64,000 nucleotides of DNA from Corythucha ciliata (taxonomy: Eukaryota > Arthropoda > Insecta > Hemiptera > Tingidae). Location of the stretch: assembly GCA_038030265.1 (NCBI GenBank), contig CM075938.1:42153189-42217188 (forward strand). Reading direction: 5' to 3'. Positions 56,616 through 64,000 of this stretch are shown piece by piece. The position numbers and the translations under genes were made by a program. Positions within the stretch are counted from its first letter, which is position 1, and every line of letters starts with the position of its first letter. Under the pieces are notes generated by a model. That model was given only the letters and a program-made list of their open reading frames with translations, had not been told where the DNA came from and made no database searches.

Positions 56616-56682
56616 GTAAGATGGCAAAAGGTGATAAGTCATATCATAAGACTTATCGACTTATCATCTTTTGCCATCTTAC
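56616..56682. other. 67-nt hairpin with 25-bp arms
   Basis: GTAAGATGGCAAAAGGTGAT (56616 onward) pairs with the reverse complement of the 56658-56682 arm. 24 of 25 positions pair, around a 17-base loop. It could be a small fold-back element or a hairpin RNA precursor. No flanking duplication is evident. Confidence 0.65.
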
Positions 56683-57229
56683 TACAGATCTATTCCTGGT
56701 TGCCCCGTTCGTGTAAGTTCTACATTGGAAGCTTGCTGCAAATCGGTTTTTTTTTTCAATAACTCAGTCTTGATGGCTGATGGCTTTGTAGGCATCAAAA
56801 TTACGTAAAATGGAACTTAAGTGACTACGCTGGGGGATTATCGAAGGTAGGATCGCCGCTATCTAAAAAAAATGAAAATCCTATCGCTCAACATTTGACA
56901 TCTTGTCATCAATAAAAATCGAGCAACTTATTTCAATCGTAGTGTCCTTTCTAGTACAAAGGTTCATTAGTGGAAATTGTACAGACGAGCTTGGGTAATG
57001 TAAATTACCTCGTTGACGTGGTGAGTGCATTCACACAAGAGGAATTTCGCGATTTGAAATCACTTGAACCGCAACACGTCGACAGAAGTGGCTTAGTTAG
57101 TACTACGGGAGTTCGGAATGCCGGAGACAAGGGCTTTGTGATGACAAGAGTGAGTTTTCCGTTGTTATTCAAGAAAAAAGGCCAGTTCACAATTTATTGT
57201 CGGTACGGGAACGTAAATGCGAATGGGTG

Positions 57230-57649
57230 AAAGTAGTCGGACCAGACCAATCGTTTCATTTCAAACCCTTTCACGTTGCCATCCCGTCAATTTTGATGTG
57301 GCTTAACTTTTAACTAGCGCGTTATAGGCTCGTTTCACATAAACGAGGTTTCTCGCGGCGCGGTTTTGGCTGCCGCGTATTGACCACGTACACCTTTACA
57401 CACGTGCGGTACATATTACTTGGTTCGATGAGAAAGCGGCATTCACGCGGATTACACGCGGGGGCCTGGTGAAACCGCGTTTGTGTGAAAAGAGGGTTGG
57501 GAAATTCTTAGCGTACAATGTCCACGTGCTCCTTTTATAGTGCTGAAGAAGATTACCTCACCCTGATGCTTGGAAAAGAATCTGAAGAAGGATACACGGT
57601 CCTTTCCAGCCCTCGAGTAGTACCCAACAAACGCGTAGTTCATCGGCAT
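57230..57649 (-). pseudogene. Possible THAP-domain remnant, split by a MITE
   Basis: The minus strand from 57649 reads MPMNYAFVGYYSRAGKDRVS, then FFRFFSKHQGE, and after a frameshift LLQHYKRSTWTLYAKNF. This follows the THAP pattern (C..x..GC.......FHRFP......R..W...). A MITE (57329-57496) then interrupts, and beyond it FEMKRLVWSDYFH (57265 to 57228) resembles the RVCSDHF end. All four zinc-ligand positions appear substituted (Y, Y, W, Y), so if homologous it is non-functional. THAP domains occur in host regulators and in transposases. Homology rests on my pattern reading only. Confidence 0.4.
57329..57496. mobile_element. 168-bp MITE with GGCTCGTTTCACA ends
   Basis: Left GGCTCGTTTCACATAAACGA and right (reverse complement) CCTCTTTTCACACAAACGC, both followed by GGTTTC. 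Interior GC-rich with gcggcgcggttttggctgcc. A related terminus is at 5398. It inserted into the THAP-like remnant. Confidence 0.65.
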
Positions 57650-57929
57650 TTCGTTCTTTTTGGATCGGTCAAATAAACGCCATTTGTGTATTATAGAATA
57701 AAAAGACCACGTTTTGATATGATTCTCTAGTCAAAATTCATTTTCCAAGTAACATAGGAACAAGACTTCTTGGCCGAGCGATGTGGGGAATACACATTCT
57801 GTTCTGCCTCAGTGACTGAAACCCGAAAGAAACTGTCACCGTCTGTGGATCAATTGCTTACAATAGACCTAAATTTCAGCTCATAAAACATAAAACAACT
57901 TTTGGAACGTTAAAATTAAGTAAATATTA

Positions 57930-58430
57930 ATAAATCACTCAATACTGTAATAAATTTGGGGTAACCAGGAAAGGCAATACATATAACCCAACTCTTATCT
58001 CTTGTCCGTTCCCGATTGGAAAAAATTGAGAAAAAGCTATAGTCCACAGCTGAAATTGAGAGAAACCCGCGGTTTCCGGAGGTAACATTGATTTGTGGCT
58101 AAAGCGGGCCGTACACGAACAATAAATATTGCGCAAACTAGGGGTTGTACAATAAAGTTGAACGTTTGTGGGTTGTACAACTCATTTTTATTCTGTAGAC
58201 ATCTGGAAACAAAATATTGCGCAATCTAGTTTGTGAAATAATATTGTACGTCTATGGACCCCTTAAAACTTTAGAAAAATTATGTTGGCAAGAATTGAGA
58301 TAAAACTCTAATTCGCGGCTAAAATGGAAAAAATGAGCTAATTCACAGCTGAAATTGGCGAAAAAACGCCAAAATACGCGGTTTCGGGAGGTAATTTGTG
58401 TCTAAAATTGATTAAATCCCATCATAATTA
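57930..58430. repeat. Degenerate tandem array, sub-type I, with inserted MITE
   Basis: Units such as aaaattgagaaaaagctat, gaaattgagagaaacccgcg, ctctaattcgcggctaaaat and gctaattcacagctgaaatt. It is interrupted by the element at 58106-58262. Confidence 0.65.
58106..58262. mobile_element. 157-bp MITE inserted in a degenerate array
   Basis: Left GGGCCGTACACGAACAATAA and right (reverse complement) GGGGTCCATAGACGTACAAT, with matching internal words cgcaaactag and cacaaactag. Harbinger-like GGGCC ends; target duplication unclear. Confidence 0.6.
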
Positions 58431-58599
58431 AACGCTATTGGCGATTGTAGCTAAGCGAGACGTTCTCGGCCTCTGGTGACTTCTTTTCCCGGACTTGTCA
58501 TACTTTTTAGAGCGTCCGGCTCATTTTTAAGGTGTCTGGGGTAAGGTCAAAATTGTCCTATTTTCTGTCCTACTTTTCGGTAGGACCTAACTTGTGATT

Positions 58600-59700
58600 G
58601 TGAAGTCTAGACCAACCACAGTTTTTCGCTCTTTCAAAACTAAAAATTTTGCGGATTTTTCTTGATCGAGATAAATCAATGTTACCTCCAGAAACCGCGG
58701 TTTTCTCTTCGCATTCAAAATTTGAATGCGTTTTGCTCTTTTTAAAAAAAATCCTTGATTTTGTTCTTAGGAAAACCAAAACTCGTGGGGTTTGTTCTTT
58801 CGAAAACGAAGTTCGCGCACTTTCACTCTTTCAAAGCCTTATTTCGTCGACTTAACTCCTTTAAACCCCATTTTGGAGATTTTCCCCTCATCAAAAACAA
58901 AACTTTGTTGCTTTAGCCCTTAAAAATTCAGTTTCGCAGACTCGGTTAATTCGAAAACCTAATTTGGCAAAAAAATCTTGGTTTCGCTTTTTTTCATGAA
59001 CACCAATTCCATCGAAGATTTTTGCTCTTCCGTGCACCTTCGAAATACAATTTTACGAGTTTTTCCTATTTCAAACCCCAATTTCGCCGCGATTTAAAAC
59101 ACAAATTTTGTGGTTTTAGGCTAAAACCAAGAAATTCGGGTTTCAAAAGTCAAAACCTATAATAAACTTTCATCTCTTATTGAAATGAGTTTCGCTCGTT
59201 TGGCTAATTGTCCCAAGAGAGGAGAGTGGTGTAATTTCTAGGCTCACTTTACCAGCCTAGAGGGGCTCTCCTCTAAGCTCTTTTCACCGTTCCTATATAA
59301 ACATACCCTAAGTTTCGTCGGTTTTCACTCTTCCAAAACCAAATTTCGGCGATGTGGCTCTTTCAAACCTCAGTTTCACAGATGTTTGCTATTTCAAAGA
59401 CCCAATTTTGTGGACTTGGGTCTTTCTGAAATCAGTTCCACAGGTTTGGCCAGTTGTAAAAACTATAGTTAGTCGATAAACGAACTACAAAACACTAATT
59501 TTTATCTCTTGCACAATCAAATGTCGCGGATTTGCTCATTCAAACCCCAATTTAGCGTATTTTTATTCTTTAAAAATAAAAAATAAAAATTGGGAGGCCA
59601 TTGGCTCTTTGTAGAATCAGCTCGAAGAAAAATGTGGCTTTCTCAAAAAGCAAATTCAGGGATCTGGCTCGTTTAAAAACGTTACCTCCGCTTGTTCTAC
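58600..59700. repeat. Degenerate tandem array, sub-type II
   Basis: About 35 imperfect units of 28-32 nt of the type ctctttcaaaaccaaattt then gcggatttgg. Examples are cgctctttcaaaactaaa, ctctttcaaagccttatttc, ctcttccaaaaccaaatttc and ctcattcaaaccccaattta. No long open frame survives. Confidence 0.65.
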
Positions 59701-62327
59701 CTCAATGGCTATAACCCACAGGAAATAAAAGTAAAAGTAATTTCGTGTATAGGAATGAATGTGGAGCTTGGATATTTCGTGTCTTTAGTAAGTCAAATAT
59801 CCTATTCAAGGTGACCTTCTGAAAGATACTATTCCAAGATTAATGTACATCGTCTCCGTCGTCTTTGCACCACCCCCTCACCTTCTGTCTAGTATTTTAT
59901 GCATCTCTATAGGCCTCCTTCCAATTGACTTACAAAACGTCGGGAAATTTATTTAAATGTGGCTTTTCCCTTCTTTCAATATTATCGCCTCTTGAAAAGA
60001 TTTGTGATGTTGAATTGGAAGGGGTGGGGTATAGGAAAGTTATAGACGAGAAGTTCTTCGTCTTCCGTTAACTTCTCTACAAAAAAAAAAAAAAAAAAAA
60101 AAAAAGTGGTGGCCCCTATCCTCACCAATCCGGGCCCTAATAATCATAAGCTTCGACGATTAAAAAATGAGACTTTTTCACTAATTCTTCTTCTTGTTGT
60201 ATTTGTTTAAGGAAGTGATAAAAAGGTTTATTAACCATACACTCACACAAAAAACGAAAATTTAGTGTTACAGATAAATCCAACGAAAATAAGCTCTCCG
60301 TCAGTGGCAAACCACAGTTATCTTTAGCCCCTTAACCCTGCCCTCCCACATTCTTAAATTATAACTGATAATATTTACAAAATCAGAACGAAGGGAACTG
60401 ACATCATAGCCCCCTCTCATCCTTTACTACAATATTGAAGCAATATATGATGGAGGGCGCTAGTAAAGAGGTAAGACGTTGTGTCCTACTCCTCGACAAG
60501 TTACACTTTGAAAACGGGGTGAGATCATTTCTAAACTTTCTGCTCACGCTCTAACATAATTTTTATTCATAATGGGAGGAAATTCTAAAATGTGGGTTCG
60601 TACAATTGCCTAAACATGAAAAGCGTTTCATTCCATTTAAATTGTCCATGATTAACCAAAAAACGTTTTAACTCTTTTAATTTTCTGGTAAAGCACCCTC
60701 TCCTCGTATAAATGCCCGGAGATTTTATCGGTGGAATCGGCGATCCCTCCAACTTCGCGGCATAATTCTACATATTTTAACAAATGAATTGCATAGGTAG
60801 AAGAGAACCGAAATATAGGTTTTATTGAAATAAATAAACTTACTGTGAATTGAAGGGAAAAGTTCTATAAAATCTTTTCAAAAATATTGAGAGCCAAGAA
60901 ACAACGGCGTACATACATGCTTATTATTATAGCGCACAATTGTAAAGCTCTAGATGAATTATCAGAGCAAGAACATGACTCGAATACGCGCATACAAGTT
61001 CGAACAAGAGCCACAGTATGTGTTAGAATCCCAACTCCCGTACTCCCATACTTCTCATGAGTCTTTCTTGTCGGTTAGTCCTCGATCAGAGCTGAAATTA
61101 AGGGACAAGGGCCCAAGTACATTTGAATTACAACGAGTTTACTAACCTCACGGGCCGACGAACCGGTCACGGGCCTCATGGGTTAGTCCACGTACTTGCA
61201 CTAACAACGTTAGCTCTTTCCTCTACTGAATTAATGGCCGGAATCACCCCTAACCCATTTGAGCCTACGCTCCACACAAATAAAAGTTTTCAACTCAAAA
61301 ATGGCAAGTTAACGAGTTTAATATAATCATGAAAGAGAACTAACTTTTTTTTTTTTAAAGGACGTTCCGTAATTTGATGTTTCCGATATAATGACGGCAG
61401 AGAAGGAGAAACATAAAGTTCACCCTTTTTAAATAAAGCGACTGCTTTAGAATGGATAGGATAGGAATTGAGGAGGGAAGCTATTAACTTTAAAATTTAT
61501 TCAGTTTAGACTTTTCTTCATAATCAACCCCTCGTCTTATTCCTCTTTTTCAACCCTTATTTAGAGGGATAAGAAAGAGATAGGATAATAATACGGGGAA
61601 AAGTCCGCTAGGATGTGGAAAGAGGAGAGGGGTAAAAGATATTGCCGCAGACTGACTCTTCTACATTTCAAAATTGTATATTTCTTTTTTCTTCAGTTAT
61701 TTTTTTTTTTTTTTTTTTTTATCGTAGTCACTATGCTGTGGCATCAATGTTTATTTAATGAGAGCGAGACATTGAATGACGTTGGACTGAAGAAGAATTG
61801 AGGGAAAAATTTACTTCGGGAATTGTTGTTGTTTTTTAAAGCGTTGTGGGGTGGGAACTAGAAAGAAAGACATTTATAAAGATGATAGAAGTTATGCAAT
61901 CTGCATTATGTAATATGATTCTCAGTCGGTACTTCAAAATGATAGTAAGTTGCAGGAGGGAAGAAAAAAAAACGAAGGAAAAATAAGGTTAATTCGCAAG
62001 TTGCAAACACTTTTCCACCCTACAAAAAATTTTAGTAATTTCACAAAATTAAAAAGGGTTAGTGGTTTGCCATCTGAAAACCGACTACAGTGAATGATGA
62101 AAGCAGCAGTCAGCCCCAAACTTTTCAACTTAACCTTTGACCCAATCCCCCTCAGCAAGGATCAAAATGGACTTCCCCAGGTATAAGATCGAAGTTCAGT
62201 AGGTTTTAGTAATATAAAAAAAATCGCTGGCATAGTAGCGATCTGCGAACACCAACCAGCGATTTTGAGTAGTCTCGACGCAATTATAAAACTAGTTTTC
62301 TGGTGGATCACGTCGGACCATCGTCAC
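59701..62327. other. No gene recognised
   Basis: 2.6 kb of AT-rich sequence with an A tract (60081-60105) and a T tract near 61699-61720. Open frames are short and unsupported. Confidence 0.5.
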
Positions 62328-62330
62328 TTA

Positions 62331-62471
62331 AGCCGCCTTCACAAGAATGCTTTGTTTTAAGCTGTGCTGTGGGCTTCAACTAATAAGAGCGCTCCGAGTA
62401 CACAGCGCGGAGAACTCTGATTGGTTGAGGTCTACAGCTCAGTTTTATAAAGCTTGCATGTGAAGGCGGCT
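62331..62471. mobile_element. 141-bp PIF/Harbinger-like MITE
   Basis: AGCCGCCTTCACA at both ends in inverted orientation, with weaker pairing for 25 more bases (gctttgttttaagctgt against gctttataaaactgagctgt). TTA flanks both sides (62328-62330, 62472-62474), the expected 3-bp target. Confidence 0.8.
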
Positions 62472-62599
62472 TTATAGGTTCTGGGATCAAGTTTGCATGA
62501 CAAATAAATTCAAACACGTAATATCACACTTAAAATTAGAGTGCAATTGTTGAATCCCTCGTATCCTAGCGCGCATATCCGAAATATTAGGGCATTCAG

Positions 62600-63200
62600 G
62601 GGCAACCCAGCGCAATAGGCTTATTGATTTTGTGATTGTGATATTGGGTTTTCATTGTTTTTCATTGTGCATATAGCCAGCCCTTAATTTAGGGATGGGC
62701 AGCTTCACTGGACAAAATGCCAGATACACTATTGCCCATTTCTTATAATCCGGGATGAGCTCCCAGTAAGAGAAATGGTGAATAGGGATTCATCCAGAAC
62801 ACAGACAGAACTGGTCGTTTTATCGGAGTGTGAGGAATGCGCGGCAGCGAGATTTGCAATATTCGGGACCGACATGTTGACCGACCTAGAATTCACCAGG
62901 GATCAAGGGGTCCAAATACTGGGAGTTTCTGGGGAGGGTAGGGAGGTTTAAGGAGTCGTGCTAGCCCCTTCGGGTGCGGAACCTGCCGGGTATGATGACG
63001 TAGGGGCCCAACTTAGGGCCTTTTAGAGCGTGTTTTCAGCTAGCCAAACCCCACGACATTGGGTTTTTAATTAGCCAACCCAGCGAAATTGGCTTATTGA
63101 TTTTGTGATTGTGATATTGGTTTTTCATTGTTTTTTAGGGCGAGATAGTGGAGGTTGCAGATCTTCAGTAACGTGATCGAAAATTTTACTGAAGATATTG
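62600..63200. repeat. Repeated 60-65 bp unit flanking a LINE fragment
   Basis: aacccagcgcaataggctta followed by ttgattttgtgattgtgata (62604-62670) recurs at 63079-63140 as aacccagcgaaattggctta with the same continuation. A part (gatattggtttttcattg) appears again at 63195. The units resemble the degenerate array class. Confidence 0.65.
62760..62951 (+). pseudogene. C-terminal tail of an I-like LINE protein
   Basis: The frame ending at the TAA 62949-62951 reads TELVVLSECEECAAARFAIF, GTDMLTDLEFTRDQGVQI and LGVSGEGREV. It aligns with the C-terminus of the minus-strand LINE at 5973-6110 (HLVGSCDR, RFQVFGTDRL, TEGVRVLEFV): shared R-F, FGTD, L, G-V and V-G positions in order. It is therefore the extreme 3' coding end of a related element. 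The GC-rich sequence to about 63020 would be its 3' untranslated region. Everything upstream is missing. Confidence 0.5.
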
Positions 63201-64000
63201 GTTTTTCATTGGGCAAGAGTACAGGTCACGTGAGCCCCTCTGGTTTTCCGCTGCAACTTGCTGCAGGATACAGCACAAACGTTAATACGTGAGCACCAAA
63301 GATTGGTTTTAAGGTTTGTCATTTTGGTTGAGAGCTCAGAAGCGGGGAAATTCACAGACTTGCCTCGGAAAACCGAAACTGACTCAACCGCACCGCATTG
63401 AACGGAAATTTTCCCTTCGGAAACTCATAATACGCTCTGTAAACAGTTAAATCCACCCCCTCCAAAAACTGACTGTAAAGTCTGAAAACTACCAAAACTT
63501 CGAATGCTTCCCTCATAATACATGCTCAATGGTCAACCGATTGACAGACTGTGGGGGTCTCAACAGTTTTTTCCCAATAATTTACTGCACGTTGTGTAGC
63601 CTACAGGTGGTAACAAAAATTAACGTTTATTTGCCAAAGTTGTCATTCACTCTGGCAGTTTTTACGCATTGGAAGTCTACACCGACAGTTTACAAACAAA
63701 TCGTAGTGTGGAGTTTAACCGAAAACCTGGATTTAGGGGGTACATTGTAAGTTTTCTCTCTGTTTCTAGTATAAAATTGGCTGTTTTTAGTCCCAAAATT
63801 CTGATTCAAAAAACAACTTGACAGATTCCAGGCCTAATTTGGCCCTTCCCGTGCGCGGTTATCGGAGTGGCATGGACAATAGGCCCTTATCGTGTATCAG
63901 GATTCTTGGGGAAAATGCTTGGGAGGAAAGGCTCATTTTTATTTATCGATCTTTTAAGCTATTATCAAGCTTAAGGCTGTATATCACTCAAAGCACGTTC
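63201..64000. other. No gene recognised
   Basis: No supported coding region. An open frame at 63529-63750 has no recognisable motif. Confidence 0.5.

Noticed and set aside
1..64000. tRNA genes, rRNA and full LTR retrotransposons
   Set aside because: I looked for tRNA B-box-like sequences, rRNA-like stretches, long direct repeats flanking pol-like frames and aspartic protease or integrase motifs, and saw none convincing.

Overview
This window is eukaryotic, from an invertebrate animal genome. The sequence is AT-rich, has no compact gene arrangement, and carries retroelement and DNA-transposon families typical of metazoans: a Penelope-like element, an I-like LINE with an RNase H domain and an (ATT)n tail, other non-LTR retrotransposons, hAT, PIF/Harbinger-like and TA-target MITEs. 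The mix fits an arthropod, possibly a crustacean, but that is a guess. I find no convincing host protein-coding exon, tRNA or rRNA gene. Everything recognisable is repeat-derived, with one possible decayed THAP-domain remnant.

Layout. 1-3 kb holds a 5'-truncated, frameshifted Penelope-like element (RT plus GIY-YIG) flanked by 52-bp inverted repeats. 5-7.6 kb holds two MITE pieces and a 5'-truncated I-like LINE (minus strand) inserted, with a 15-bp target duplication, into a degenerate array. 7.6-8.9 kb is a decayed Jockey-superfamily-like LINE. 9.2-11.6 kb has unclassified interspersed repeats. 13.2-17.5 kb is a near-identical local duplication next to a decayed hAT transposon that carries another TIR element inside it. 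24 kb is a 17-bp minisatellite. 26-31 kb holds several MITEs and a repeat shared in inverted orientation with 9.5 kb. 32-33 kb and 36.6-45 kb are dominated by long, very degenerate arrays with a period of roughly 22-32 nt, two of which end in hAT-like termini. 50.4-52.6 kb has a MITE and a LINE with a 373-codon open RT fragment. 53.4-56 kb has a CpG-rich tandem repeat and a PIF/Harbinger-like element with a nested MITE. 56-59.7 kb has more arrays, MITEs, a hairpin and the THAP-like remnant. 62.3-63.2 kb has a MITE and the C-terminal tail of another I-like LINE.

The most unusual structure is the recurring class of degenerate tandem arrays, about 8 kb in total by eye. Each array has its own sub-type, but they share an ATTCGCG-like core, and the window's LINE insertions repeatedly lie inside them. 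The 13.3-16.5 kb duplication is either a very recent rearrangement or an assembly artefact. No operon-like or cooperating gene set exists here, because the coding remnants belong to independent mobile elements in various states of decay.
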